A stretch of DNA of 64,000 bases from Hominilimicola fabiformis (GTDB lineage: Bacteria; Bacillota; Clostridia; UBA1381): the NCBI RefSeq assembly GCF_020687385.1, contig NZ_JAJEQM010000015.1, positions 24,632 to 88,631 of the forward strand, read 5' to 3'. Below, piece by piece: positions 8,336-17,507 of this stretch. The notes below the pieces were generated by a model. It was not told the origin of the DNA. It did not search any database and worked only from the letters and a program-made list of their open reading frames with translations. Position numbers and translations under genes: made by a program. How positions within the stretch are numbered: position 1 is the first letter of the stretch; every line of letters starts with the position of its first letter.

Positions 8336-10933
8336 TTATTTTCTGATCATTTTCAAAATTTGCACAATCACGAATGTACCGAGCGACAATCCGTAAACCG
8401 TCAACAGTTCCGCAATCGTAAGCGGTGCAACCGCAAATATACCTTGCAGTGCAGGTACAAGTAATACGGCATTTAAAAGCACAAATCCAACAAAAAACGC
8501 ACCTATCATACTTTTATTGTTCCACATCTTTTTTGTAAACCAAACAGGTTTATCCGATTTACAATTAAAGCCATGTACAAGTCTTGACAGACACAACGTT
8601 GAAAAAGCCATTGTACTTGCAACTTCGGCATTCCTCAAAAATCCGACATAAAACGCAATCATAGTCATAACACCTATCACAATGCCCTCAACACATATAT
8701 TTGTAAGTACCTTTTTTGTAAGTATAGATTGATTTTTCGGTCGCGGCTTTTCATTCATAACATCACTGCTGTGCGGTTCAACACCGAGCGCAATCGCAGG
8801 CAAACTGTCCGTAAGCAAGTTTATAAACAACAGATGCACCGCTTTAAACGGAACAGGCAACGCCATAAATGACGCATACAATACCGCAAGTATACCTGCC
8901 GTATTACCCGAAAGCAAGAATTGAATTGCACGTTGAATATTTCTGTACAGATTACGTCCGTTTTCGATTGCCTTGACTATCGTTGCAAAATTATCGTCCG
9001 TAAGCACCATTGACGCGGCGTCTTTTGCCACTTCACTGCCCGTTATACCCATTGCCACACCTATATCCGCCTGTTTAAGTGCCGGTGCGTCATTCACTCC
9101 GTCACCGGTCATTGAAACGATGTAGCCTTTTCTCTGCCATGCGCTGACTATTCTTATTTTATGTTCAGGCGAAACTCGCGCATAAACCGACACGTCCGAA
9201 ACAAATTCATCAAGTTCTTCATCTGACAGATTTTCAATCTCTCTGCCCTCTACCGCACGGCCGTTATCATCCAATATACCGATTTTTCTTGCAATCGCCG
9301 ACGCGGTCACAAGGTGGTCGCCGGTTATCATTATAGGACGTATTCCGGCGGTTTTACATTTTCTTACTGCCTCTGCACTTTCTTCTCTAGGCGGGTCTTG
9401 CATTGCAACAAGTCCTAGCAAGATATAGTCCTTTTCATCGTCAACGCTTATGTCGACTGTATCAACGTCACGTTCGCACACAGCAAGTACACGAAGTCCC
9501 ATTTGAGAAAATTCCGTATTAACTTTCTTTAACTCTGCCAAATCTTCGGCAGTAAACGGTCTTTTTCCGTCCATAGTTTTGACTTCATCAATTCTGCCCG
9601 ACAAAACGTCAACCGCACCTTTTGTCAGCATTTTATAATTGTCGCCGATTTTATGAACGGTACTCATCAATTTTCTGTCTGAATCAAAAGGAATTTCACC
9701 CAAACGCTGATATTTTTCACGCATTTTTTCAACAGGCAAATCATGCTTTTCCGAAAAATTCACAAGCGCAATTTCTGTCGGATCACCGATTTCCTGACCT
9801 TCTTTTTGAACGGAGTCGTTACACAATGCACCGTCTATTATAAGCTGACCTTGACGTGCATTGATTTCATCGTCCTTATCAATAATTTGACCGTCAAAAT
9901 AAATTTTTTGAACAGTCATTTTATTTTGCGTAAGCGTACCCGTTTTGTCCGAACAAATTATAGAAACACTGCCCAATCCCTCAACTGCCTGCAATTTTCG
10001 TATAATCGCATTTTCTTTTGCAAGTTTCTGTGTTCCGACTGACAAAACTATCGTAACAATCGAGCTTAAAGCCTCCGGAATTGCCGCAACGGCAAGTGCA
10101 ACCGCAAACACAAATGCGTCCGTAAACACTGTCAAATTTATACCGTCACTGCGGAACAGTTCCAAACCCAAAACAATAACGCATATTCCGATTATGATAA
10201 GCGACAGCTTTTTACCGAAATTATCAAGGCTTTCCTGCAACGGCGTTTTCTTTTCCTGCGTACTTTTTAACAGTGACGCAATTTTGCCGATTTCGGTTTC
10301 CATACCGACTGACGTTACAACCATTTTCGCTCTGCCGTAAGTCGCAAAACTTCCCGAATACAGCATATTCACTCTGTCACCGAGCGGTTTTTCGCCGTCA
10401 AGTACGGTTTCCTGTTTTTCGACAGGCTCACTCTCGCCGGTCATCGCACTTTCATCAACCTTCAAGGACGCATTTTCAATTATACGTCCGTCCGAACAGA
10501 CGTAATCACCTGCTTCAATGACCACAACATCGCCTACTGTCACATCTTTTCCCTCAACGACTTTTATTTCACCGTCACGGATAACCTTTGCAGTCGGTGC
10601 AGACATTTCTTTAAGACTGTCAAGCGACTGTTCCGCTTTGATATGCTGTACAGTACCCAAAATCGCATTTATCGTTATAACTACAAATATTACGATCGCA
10701 CTTTCTATATCGCCGAGCACACCGGATATAATCGCCGCAATAATAAGAATTATAACAAGAAAATCCTTGTACTGCTCCAAAAACAATATAAACGGATTTT
10801 TCTTTTTACCCTCCGCAAGTTCGTTTTTGCCGTACTTTTTCTGATTTTCCTTTGCTTGATTTTGCGTAAGACCATTTTCATCAGTCCCGAGCATTTTAAG
10901 CACATCTTCTTTTTTCATTTGATATGGGTTCAT
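8336..10933 (-). CDS. P2-type cation ATPase, probable Mn2+/Ca2+ efflux pump
   Basis: 865-residue P-type ATPase. Seen: N-terminal cation ATPase domain, actuator motif TGES, M4 motif PEALSSIVT, phosphorylation site CSDKTGTLTQNKM, hinge TGDGVNDAPALKQADIG, and M6 motif NLLTDSLPAIALG. These place it with PMR1/SPCA-like and CaxP/YoaB-like pumps that export Ca2+ or Mn2+. The leader holds a yybP-ykoY element, which is a Mn2+ sensor, so Mn2+ export is the more likely job (inference). Start at 10933 because GGAGG stands eight bases before this ATG; an upstream in-frame start would put the protein in the riboswitch terminator. Single-gene transcript. Confidence 0.9.
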   Translation of the reverse strand: MNPYQMKKEDVLKMLGTDENGLTQNQAKENQKKYGKNELAEGKKKNPFILFLEQYKDFLVIILIIAAIISGVLGDIESAIVIFVVITINAILGTVQHIKAEQSLDSLKEMSAPTAKVIRDGEIKVVEGKDVTVGDVVVIEAGDYVCSDGRIIENASLKVDESAMTGESEPVEKQETVLDGEKPLGDRVNMLYSGSFATYGRAKMVVTSVGMETEIGKIASLLKSTQEKKTPLQESLDNFGKKLSLIIIGICVIVLGLELFRSDGINLTVFTDAFVFAVALAVAAIPEALSSIVTIVLSVGTQKLAKENAIIRKLQAVEGLGSVSIICSDKTGTLTQNKMTVQKIYFDGQIIDKDDEINARQGQLIIDGALCNDSVQKEGQEIGDPTEIALVNFSEKHDLPVEKMREKYQRLGEIPFDSDRKLMSTVHKIGDNYKMLTKGAVDVLSGRIDEVKTMDGKRPFTAEDLAELKKVNTEFSQMGLRVLAVCERDVDTVDISVDDEKDYILLGLVAMQDPPREESAEAVRKCKTAGIRPIMITGDHLVTASAIARKIGILDDNGRAVEGREIENLSDEELDEFVSDVSVYARVSPEHKIRIVSAWQRKGYIVSMTGDGVNDAPALKQADIGVAMGITGSEVAKDAASMVLTDDNFATIVKAIENGRNLYRNIQRAIQFLLSGNTAGILAVLYASFMALPVPFKAVHLLFINLLTDSLPAIALGVEPHSSDVMNEKPRPKNQSILTKKVLTNICVEGIVIGVMTMIAFYVGFLRNAEVASTMAFSTLCLSRLVHGFNCKSDKPVWFTKKMWNNKSMIGAFFVGFVLLNAVLLVPALQGIFAVAPLTIAELLTVYGLSLGTFVIVQILKMIRK

Positions 10934-10968
10934 AATCAATTCCTCCATCTTCTCACTTATGCCGCAAA

Positions 10969-11027
10969 CAAAAAAGCAAGACTTTTTATTGCAGCACAAA
11001 AAATTATCTGCAATAAAAGTCTTGCTT
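10969..11027 (-). terminator. Riboswitch-controlled terminator in the ATPase leader
   Basis: Minus-strand stem AGCAAGACTTTTATTGCAG pairing with CTGCAATAAAAAGTCTTGCT, followed by TTTTTT. Its 5' arm overlaps the 3' strand of the aptamer's closing helix, so the two structures exclude each other. Confidence 0.8.
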
Positions 11028-11111
11028 CGTAGAATATGATACGGTTCTTCCGAACGTGTATTGACGACATCATATTACGCATATAAAATGCGCAAGCTAC
11101 TCCCCTTTATT
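11012..11111 (-). promoter_or_regulatory. yybP-ykoY (manganese) riboswitch aptamer
   Basis: Minus-strand RNA begins AATAAAGGGGAGTAGC, has the conserved internal segment GTCGTCAATACACG and ends GCAAGACTTTTATT, the landmarks of the yybP-ykoY family. AATAAAG at the 5' end pairs with CTTTTATT at the 3' end to close the aptamer. When Mn2+ is bound this helix forms and the downstream terminator cannot, so the element should turn the ATPase on. Family knowledge: the class binds Mn2+ and controls Mn2+ exporters and P-type ATPases. Confidence 0.9.
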
Positions 11112-11117
11112 GATTGT

Positions 11118-11146
11118 ATAATATCATATTATTACCAAACTGTCAA
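11118..11146 (-). promoter_or_regulatory. Promoter of the riboswitch-ATPase transcript
   Basis: Minus-strand TTGACA, 17-bp spacer, TATTAT; the predicted start falls at the first base of the aptamer (about 11111). Confidence 0.85.
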
Positions 11147-11161
11147 CTGCATATTCTAAAT

Positions 11162-12094
11162 TTATTCGGCAATTATACTTCCGTCACGTCCGAACATACT
11201 TCCGATATTGATATTACCGAAATTATCAACTTTTTTACCGTCCATAAGGAATTGAACACGCTGAATGCTGTCAAGTTCGGTAAGCGAATCAACGATTGAA
11301 TATATCGTCATTTTCTCTTTTTCCGCAGTACCCGAATTTTTATCGGTAAAATTAGCTTTGAAATTTACAAAACAAATATTATCCGAAGTTTCCACACTCA
11401 AAAGTACGGTATCCTTGCTGAGCGGTACTGACAGTTCCTTGTTTTCGGGACCTTTGATAAGTTCATTTATAATATATTGTGCCAAAGGTTGTTGGTCGGT
11501 GACTTTAATCGTTCTTGTTTCCATAACAAGCTTGTTGCCGTCTTTATTTGGAAAATACAATGCAATTTCACGCGTTTCGCTGTTATATGTATCGGTTGGC
11601 AGATTAATGTCCTGATTTCGCAAATACCCTATAATCGAGCCGTCCGCCGTTGCAACATCCTTGCCCTCAACAATTACTTTAACACTGTCAACACTGCTGA
11701 TTGCACACAACGATTTCACAACTGCATAAACCGCAAGCACATCTTTTGTATTGTCGCCTGTCAAAAATTCACCTGAAAAGTTTACAACAATATTACCGGA
11801 ATCAACGTCGTTAAGCGACAGCAACTTCGTATTTTTTTCAATAATTTTCATATAACGGCTGTTGTCGGGACCTTTCATAAGTGCCTCAATTACAGACTCC
11901 GCAAGTTCCTTATCGTCCTTATATTTAATTTCACGATTTTCCATAACTATCGAAGTCGCCGTTTCATTAAAGAAATACAGTTCACTGTTGTAGCGATAAC
12001 TGCCGTAATCTTTTTTTATAAGTATTCCGACAACCGCCGCCACTGTCAGCACCGCAACCGCAACGATAGCTATTACTCCCTTTTTACTTTTCAT
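11162..12094 (-). CDS. Membrane-anchored protein with two GerMN domains
   Basis: About 310 residues: N-terminal membrane anchor (about 8-27, GVIAIVAVAVLTVAAVVGIL) and two tandem GerMN domains (about 40-170 and 180-305), each with the pattern YFFN...KGP...T.LLS....G.V.VNFS..F. GerMN domains occur in the spore-germination protein GerM and in cell-wall-facing proteins; the exact role is unknown. ATG at 12094 follows GGAGG by five bases and lies inside the end of the histidine kinase gene (11-base overlap), so translation is probably coupled and the protein may be part of the same signalling unit. Confidence 0.8.
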   Translation of the reverse strand: MKSKKGVIAIVAVAVLTVAAVVGILIKKDYGSYRYNSELYFFNETATSIVMENREIKYKDDKELAESVIEALMKGPDNSRYMKIIEKNTKLLSLNDVDSGNIVVNFSGEFLTGDNTKDVLAVYAVVKSLCAISSVDSVKVIVEGKDVATADGSIIGYLRNQDINLPTDTYNSETREIALYFPNKDGNKLVMETRTIKVTDQQPLAQYIINELIKGPENKELSVPLSKDTVLLSVETSDNICFVNFKANFTDKNSGTAEKEKMTIYSIVDSLTELDSIQRVQFLMDGKKVDNFGNINIGSMFGRDGSIIAE

Positions 12095-13568
12095 TCTGTC
12101 CTCCAATAGTAATCTTGTAAGGTAAACGTATTGTGAATACACTGCCTATATCCGACACATTTGCAACGTCTATAGTACCGTTATGCATAAGTACGGCCTC
12201 TTTTGTGATAGCAAGTCCAAGACCCGTTCCGCCGGTATCTCTCGCTCTCGAATCGTCAAGTCTGTAAAAACGTTCAAATATTCTGTCACGCTCGCCCTCC
12301 GGTATTCCCGGACCGTTGTCCTCAATTTTTATTGTCAGACAGTCATTGTCTGCCGTAAGGTCGATATGGACAAAACCGCCCTCCGGCGAATATTTAATCG
12401 CATTATCCGCGATATTGTATATCGCCTCATACATTTTGTCATAGTCAAGTAAAATCGGGCTAAATTCTGTCTGATGATTGTCAACATATATAACAATATC
12501 CTTTGCATTCGCAATCGGTGTAAGTTTTTTTACAACCTGACTTATAAGCATCTTAATATCGACTTCTTCAAGTTTCAGCGAATTACCGCCTGCGTCAAGT
12601 TTTGTAAGCACAAGCAGTCTTTCGACAATTCTTGTAAGTCTGTCAACCTCGTCCGACATATCGCCGAGGAATTCCTTTACCATAGCCGGATCGGGATTTT
12701 CCGCCGCAACAAGACTGTCGCATATAAGTTTTATGCCAGCCATAGGGGTTTTAAGTTCGTGTGACGCGTCCGAAACAAACTTACGTCTTTTTTCTTCCAA
12801 AAGTTCAAGTTCGTCACACATATAATTAAGCATTTGTGCCATTTGTGCGATCTCATTATGACCTTTAACTTCAACATGCTTTGAGAAATTACCCTTTGAA
12901 ATTTCCTTTGCAACGGCAATAAATTCTTCAATCGGTGACGTTATAATATAGCTCATACCCAAACTAAGCATACCGATAAGAATTACAATAAGCGTACTGA
13001 AAACTATAAGACTGTTCCTTGTCGTTCGGACTGTATCATCAATCGTGTTTATCGATTCTGCCAAATACACACTTCCGATTATTTCACCGCCGAATGTTAC
13101 AGGCACCGCAACGCTTATAAGACGCATATTGTTTTCGCCTGTCGTTATAATATCGGCTTGTTCGCCGTCAAGCGCACGTTTTAAAACGTCACGCATAAAA
13201 ACCTTGCCGATAAGCTGTGATTCTTCGTTCGTGTCATACAAAACCGAATACGATTTATTTGTCACAACACCTCTTATATTCGTACCTGCAAGGCTTCGCT
13301 CAACAACATCCGAAAACTTTTGAGCCGAAGTTGCAGATGTATCGCTTCCCCATACGTCCGCAATGGTTTCAGATATAATATTCGCCTTTGCAAACATATT
13401 TATCGTTTCCGTACTGTACAGATTCTCGCTAAGCAGACTGATTATATAAATACTCATCAAAACAAGCGTTGTAACAATAATTGCAAGATAAGTTGCAATC
13501 ATCGTAAAACGCATTGAATTGGTGATGTTTTTAATCTTTTCCTTAATCCTTCTTATAATAGTAACCAA
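12084..13568 (-). CDS. Sensor histidine kinase
   Basis: About 494 residues. Two membrane helices (about 20-45 and 185-210) flank an extracytoplasmic sensor of about 140 residues, then HAMP (about 210-262), HisKA with the phospho-accepting His in SHELKTP, and the HATPase domain with N box NIADNAIKYS, G1 DNGPGIP and G2 GTGLGLA. PhoR/WalK-like layout. It overlaps the response regulator gene by 26 bases. The TTG at 13568 touches the GGGGAG, and the first ATG (13514) has no ribosome binding site, so the exact start is uncertain. Signal unknown; the co-encoded GerMN protein suggests an envelope stimulus. Confidence 0.9.
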   Translation of the reverse strand: MVTIIRRIKEKIKNITNSMRFTMIATYLAIIVTTLVLMSIYIISLLSENLYSTETINMFAKANIISETIADVWGSDTSATSAQKFSDVVERSLAGTNIRGVVTNKSYSVLYDTNEESQLIGKVFMRDVLKRALDGEQADIITTGENNMRLISVAVPVTFGGEIIGSVYLAESINTIDDTVRTTRNSLIVFSTLIVILIGMLSLGMSYIITSPIEEFIAVAKEISKGNFSKHVEVKGHNEIAQMAQMLNYMCDELELLEEKRRKFVSDASHELKTPMAGIKLICDSLVAAENPDPAMVKEFLGDMSDEVDRLTRIVERLLVLTKLDAGGNSLKLEEVDIKMLISQVVKKLTPIANAKDIVIYVDNHQTEFSPILLDYDKMYEAIYNIADNAIKYSPEGGFVHIDLTADNDCLTIKIEDNGPGIPEGERDRIFERFYRLDDSRARDTGGTGLGLAITKEAVLMHNGTIDVANVSDIGSVFTIRLPYKITIGGQNEK

Positions 13569-14226
13569 CTCCCCACTTTGTCTTTATATATGAAGGCTCG
13601 GCAGGATTTTTCTCAATTTTTTCTCTAAGCCTTCTTATATGAACGTCAACCGTTCGTACATCACCCGGATAATCAAATCCCCACGCTATATCCAAAAGAT
13701 TTTCTCTTGTATAAACCTTACCCGGATTTCTCATAAACAGTTCCAAAAGGTCAAATTCCTTGCTTGTAAGTTCAATAACCTTATCGTTTATCACAACACG
13801 TCTGAAATTATAGTCCAAAGTTATATCGCCCGATATGATAAGCTTGTCCCTTTCGCCTTTCGGTGCAGGATTTACTCTGCGCAAAATCGCCTTAATTCTT
13901 GCCGTAACCTCACGAATATTAAAAGGCTTGGTTATATAATCGTCCGCACCGTATTCAAGTCCGAGTATCTTATCTATATCTTCACTTTTCGCCGTAACCA
14001 TAATTATAGGTACATTTGAAAAACTTCTTATCGTACGGCATACGGTAAATCCGTCCACTTTCGGCAACATCAAATCAAGCAAAATCAAGTCTATACTTTC
14101 ATCATGCGCAAGACGAATAGCCTCCTCACCGTCAAATGCAGTCACTACCGCATAACCGTCTTGCTCAAGGTTAAACTTTATACCTTTCACCAAAAGTTTT
14201 TCGTCATCTACCACTAATATTTTCAT
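13543..14226 (-). CDS. OmpR/PhoB-family response regulator
   Basis: 227 residues. Receiver domain (1-115) with acidic pocket DDE, phospho-acceptor Asp in LLDLMLPKVDG, and the conserved Thr and Lys in VTAKS and TKPF; winged-helix output domain (about 130-227) with LTSKEFDLLELF and DVHIRRLREKIE. Partner of the histidine kinase that follows in the same transcript. ATG at 14226 (MKILVVDDE) is preferred since AAAGGA is eight bases upstream; an in-frame ATG three codons earlier overlaps that site. Confidence 0.92.
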   Translation of the reverse strand: MKILVVDDEKLLVKGIKFNLEQDGYAVVTAFDGEEAIRLAHDESIDLILLDLMLPKVDGFTVCRTIRSFSNVPIIMVTAKSEDIDKILGLEYGADDYITKPFNIREVTARIKAILRRVNPAPKGERDKLIISGDITLDYNFRRVVINDKVIELTSKEFDLLELFMRNPGKVYTRENLLDIAWGFDYPGDVRTVDVHIRRLREKIEKNPAEPSYIKTKWGVGYYYKKD

Positions 14227-14278
14227 CTGTCCCATCCTTTCAACTCACTGTAATATTTATATTAATTAAAAAACAGAT

Positions 14279-14644
14279 TTATTCTACCGAAATATATTCC
14301 TTAATATCCTCAAATTTCTTCTCACTTATTCCCGACACCTTCATTATCTCCTCTATTGACATAAAAGGACCGTTTTCCTGTCTGTATTTGATAATTCTTT
14401 CAGACATTTTCTCTCCGATACCTTTCAGCTTTACAAGCTGTTCTGTATCTGCGGAATTGATATTGATTTTCCCGTCGGTGACTTCTTTCGTGTCCGATTC
14501 ATACGGAATATAATCCTCCGTTGCCACGGTTTCCATAACAAAAGCGTCTTTTTCAAAGTGTTCAACGGCAAATCCGCCCAAAACCAACAATACAAAAATG
14601 ATTATGTATAAGAATATTTTTGTTTTTTTATTCAAAACTAACAT
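14279..14644 (-). CDS. ComEA-like helix-hairpin-helix DNA-binding protein
   Basis: 121 residues: a single N-terminal membrane helix (about 8-28), a short acidic stalk, and tandem helix-hairpin-helix motifs (about 58-121, KININSADTEQLVKLKGIGE and GPFMSIEEIMKVSGI). This is the DNA-receptor domain of ComEA but without the SLBB domain, so the protein is shorter than the B. subtilis one. It may bind incoming DNA at the membrane. GAGG is seven bases before the ATG. It is probably a separate unit from the two-component genes downstream. Confidence 0.8.
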   Translation of the reverse strand: MLVLNKKTKIFLYIIIFVLLVLGGFAVEHFEKDAFVMETVATEDYIPYESDTKEVTDGKININSADTEQLVKLKGIGEKMSERIIKYRQENGPFMSIEEIMKVSGISEKKFEDIKEYISVE

Positions 14645-14733
14645 TTTGCTACCTCTGAAAATGTGTTATATTAATAGTATAACATAAATTTTTCATTTTT
14701 TCATCTTTTTTTATGAATTTAAAAAAAATTTTA

Positions 14734-14762
14734 TTGCAATATAATTAGAATTTCGATATAAT
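14734..14762 (+). promoter_or_regulatory. Promoter of the D,D-carboxypeptidase gene
   Basis: TTGCAA, 17-bp spacer, TATAAT about 60 bases before the start codon. Confidence 0.65.
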
Positions 14763-14824
14763 AGTAAATTGAGATATAATGTATTAAAATTAGAATATAG
14801 ATTTATGGAGGCAATGATACTATA

Positions 14825-16531
14825 ATGAAAAAGAAAAGGTTAATTTCTTTACTGCTTGCGGCATTTATAACGGTTATGCCGCTATCATTTTCTTTTGCGG
14901 CACCGACTCCGGAGCCGACTGCTGATAACACAACTTCAACCGTGACTTCACCTGACGGAACAACCAGAACAGTAACTTCCGACGGCAATGATGTAAAATC
15001 AACACCAAAGGCAACCGAAAGCACAGATACATCAAGCGATACGGAAACGACATCCGCAACCGAAACACCGTCAGATACTTCATCGGATACATCAAGCACA
15101 TCTGATACAACTTCGCAAAGCGATACAGATACAACATCGCAAAACGCAAATTCACTTCCGGACGGCGTAACTATGGAAGATCCGTCACTTACGCCTCCGA
15201 ACGTGCAGTATGCACAGTCCGCACTTCTTATGGATATGGCGTCGGGACGAGTTTTATACAGCAAAAACCTTGATGAAAGAGTTTACCCGGCAAGTACAAC
15301 AAAGATTATGACAGCTATACTTGCACTTGAAATGGGTAATATGGACGATACGGTAACCGCCACATATGACGCGCTGAAATCAATAACTCTTGAAGATTCT
15401 CATATGGGTATACTTACCGGCGAGGAACTTACTTTAGACCAACTTGTAAAAGGTATGCTTGTATACAGTGCCAATGATGCGGCAAATGTTATTGCAATTC
15501 ACATTGCAGGCTCACTGGACGCATTTGTCGATTTGATGAATCAAAAGGCACAGGAATTAGGAATGACAGGCACACACTTCGTAAATCCTTGCGGTTCACA
15601 TGACGATAACCACTATACAACGGCTCGCGACCTTGCAATACTTTCAAAGTACGCAATGAAAAACGATCAATTCCGTGAAATTGTAAAAATGCCTATATAC
15701 AAAATTCCGGCAACAAATAAGTATGCATCAGAGCGTATTCTTGTAAATACAAACCTGTTCCTCGGAACATCACGTTCGACTTACTACTATTACCCACCGG
15801 CAATAGGTATTAAAACAGGTCACACCTCACAAGCCGGATACTGTCTTGTATCAGCCGCTTCATATAACGATACCGAATTTCTTGCAATCGTTATGAATTG
15901 TAAAAACGTAGATACAAAGGAACAGGCTTATTCATATATTGATTCAAAGGCTTTGTTCAATTTTGGTTTTGATAATTACACACATCAACCGCTTGCGGCA
16001 GTCGGAGATATAGTTTCCGATTCAAAGGTTTATGAGGCAAAACAGGATATGCGTGTTGCTGTAACTGTCGAAAACGACGTGTCAGCACTTATTCCGAGCG
16101 GTGAAGGCAATGCAGAGCAAATAACAACAAATATCGATATGCCCGAAAAATTAGAGGCACCTATTACAAAAGGTGACGTACTTGGTACAGTGACATATTC
16201 ATATAAAGGTATTGAAGTCGGTTCGGCTAACCTTATCGCAACAAATGATGTTGAAAGAAATAATATTCTTCACGTATTCCACCTTGTGTTAAAGGTTATA
16301 ACAAGTCCGTTCTTCTTCATTCCGGCAATACTTCTTATACTTCTTATTATGTACGCAAGATATCAAAAGAAGAAACGTGAAAGACAAAGACGTATTCAGC
16401 AGTTAAAGAAAAACAGACAGCGTTCATCATCGGAAAATGAAACAGGTACACGCACCCCAAACAGAAACGCGTCAAGAACAGAAAGAATTGACCGCGAAAC
16501 AAAAGGTTCAAATTCAAGATACAGAAGATAA
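14825..16531 (+). CDS. D-alanyl-D-alanine carboxypeptidase (PBP5/DacF-like)
   Basis: 568 residues. Signal peptide (about 1-25), a long Ser/Thr/Asp-rich linker (about 28-105, repeats of SDT and TSD), peptidase S11 domain (about 120-380) with the three penicillin-binding motifs: STTK (nucleophile Ser), SAND, and KTGHT; then a PBP5-associated beta domain, a C-terminal membrane helix (about 490-512) and a very basic tail. It trims the terminal D-Ala of peptidoglycan stems outside the membrane. The transmembrane helix replaces the usual amphipathic anchor. GGAGG lies 13 bases before the ATG, with a short ATG-ATA-CTA-TAA overlapping the start, so initiation may be weak or coupled. Confidence 0.9.
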   Translation: MKKKRLISLLLAAFITVMPLSFSFAAPTPEPTADNTTSTVTSPDGTTRTVTSDGNDVKSTPKATESTDTSSDTETTSATETPSDTSSDTSSTSDTTSQSDTDTTSQNANSLPDGVTMEDPSLTPPNVQYAQSALLMDMASGRVLYSKNLDERVYPASTTKIMTAILALEMGNMDDTVTATYDALKSITLEDSHMGILTGEELTLDQLVKGMLVYSANDAANVIAIHIAGSLDAFVDLMNQKAQELGMTGTHFVNPCGSHDDNHYTTARDLAILSKYAMKNDQFREIVKMPIYKIPATNKYASERILVNTNLFLGTSRSTYYYYPPAIGIKTGHTSQAGYCLVSAASYNDTEFLAIVMNCKNVDTKEQAYSYIDSKALFNFGFDNYTHQPLAAVGDIVSDSKVYEAKQDMRVAVTVENDVSALIPSGEGNAEQITTNIDMPEKLEAPITKGDVLGTVTYSYKGIEVGSANLIATNDVERNNILHVFHLVLKVITSPFFFIPAILLILLIMYARYQKKKRERQRRIQQLKKNRQRSSSENETGTRTPNRNASRTERIDRETKGSNSRYRR

Positions 16532-16537
16532 AACACA

Positions 16538-16563
16538 AAAAGAGGTGCAATCGCACCTCTTTT
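16538..16563. terminator. Bidirectional terminator between carboxypeptidase gene and miaA
   Basis: AAAAGAGGTGC-AATC-GCACCTCTTTT, an 11-bp perfect stem between convergent genes. Confidence 0.88.
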
Positions 16564-16583
16564 AAATTACTTATTTTACCTAT

Positions 16584-17507
16584 CTATTTCAAAAATTCAT
16601 CAATTAACTTTTTCGATTCTTCAAAAGGATTTTTACTGCTTACATAATGTATCCTATCGTCACGTCTGAACCATGTAAGCTGACGTTTGGCATAACGGCG
16701 GGAGCTTTGCTTTATGAGTTCTACGGCATCTTCAAGGCTCATTTTACCGTCATAATAGTCCATAATTTCTTTATAGCCTATACCCTTCATTGAATTTAAT
16801 TCCTTCGTATAGCCCATATCCATAAGACCTTTAACTTCCTCCAAAAGTCCGCTTTTTATCATAATATCGACACGTCTGTTTATTCTGTCATACAGTACGT
16901 CCCTATCCCAATCAATACAAATCATAAGCGGATTATATCGGCTTTCAACTCGCTTTGTTTCCTCTTGGTGTTTAGAAATCGGTTTGCCTGTCGTTTTATA
17001 AAACTCTATCGCACGAATAATACGTCTGACGTTATTAGGGTGCAGTCTTTCAGCCGACTCCTTATCAAATTCCGCAAGCATTTCAAGCAAATATTCACTG
17101 CCTTTTTCCTCTGCCGTCTTTTGCAGTTTTTCACGAAGTTCGTAATCAGTGTCAATCTCACCGAATGTAACGTCATTTACAACAGAATTTATATAAAGTC
17201 CAGTACCGCCTGCCATTACGGCAATTTTGCCGCGGCTGGTAATATCGGCGATAGTCTTATGTGCAAGCTCGGTATAATCCGCAACACTGAACTCATCATC
17301 AGGTTCAAGAAAACCGATAAGATGATGAACGGCTTGACTCATTTCTTCCGCAGTCGGTTTTGCCGAGCCTATATCCATATATTTATAAATCTGCATACTG
17401 TCGGCACTGACGATTTCACCGCCGCCATAATTTGCAATATCAATCGCAAGTGCCGTTTTTCCCGATGCGGTCGGTCCGACAACAACAATAAGAGGTATCT
17501 TAGACAA
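16584..17507 (-). CDS. miaA: tRNA dimethylallyltransferase
   Basis: About 307 residues. Transfers a dimethylallyl group to A37 of tRNAs reading UNN codons. P-loop GPTASGKT at the N-terminus, then SADSMQIYKYMDIGSAKP, the conserved GGTGLY, and RRIIRAIE. MiaB, encoded first in the same gene cluster, adds the methylthio group to the product. Start is taken as the TTG at 17507, ten bases after AAGGAG; the in-frame TTG at 17528 lies over that site. It overlaps the mutL stop by eight bases, so it is translationally coupled to mutL. Confidence 0.93.
   Translation of the reverse strand: MSKIPLIVVVGPTASGKTALAIDIANYGGGEIVSADSMQIYKYMDIGSAKPTAEEMSQAVHHLIGFLEPDDEFSVADYTELAHKTIADITSRGKIAVMAGGTGLYINSVVNDVTFGEIDTDYELREKLQKTAEEKGSEYLLEMLAEFDKESAERLHPNNVRRIIRAIEFYKTTGKPISKHQEETKRVESRYNPLMICIDWDRDVLYDRINRRVDIMIKSGLLEEVKGLMDMGYTKELNSMKGIGYKEIMDYYDGKMSLEDAVELIKQSSRRYAKRQLTWFRRDDRIHYVSSKNPFEESKKLIDEFLK

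Noticed and set aside
10934..10999. N-terminal extension of the P-type ATPase
   Set aside because: It would be encoded by the riboswitch terminator; the internal ATG has an ideal ribosome binding site.
12969..13514. Histidine kinase starting at the first ATG (13514)
   Set aside because: No ribosome site there, and relatives begin with a short basic segment before the first helix, as found upstream.
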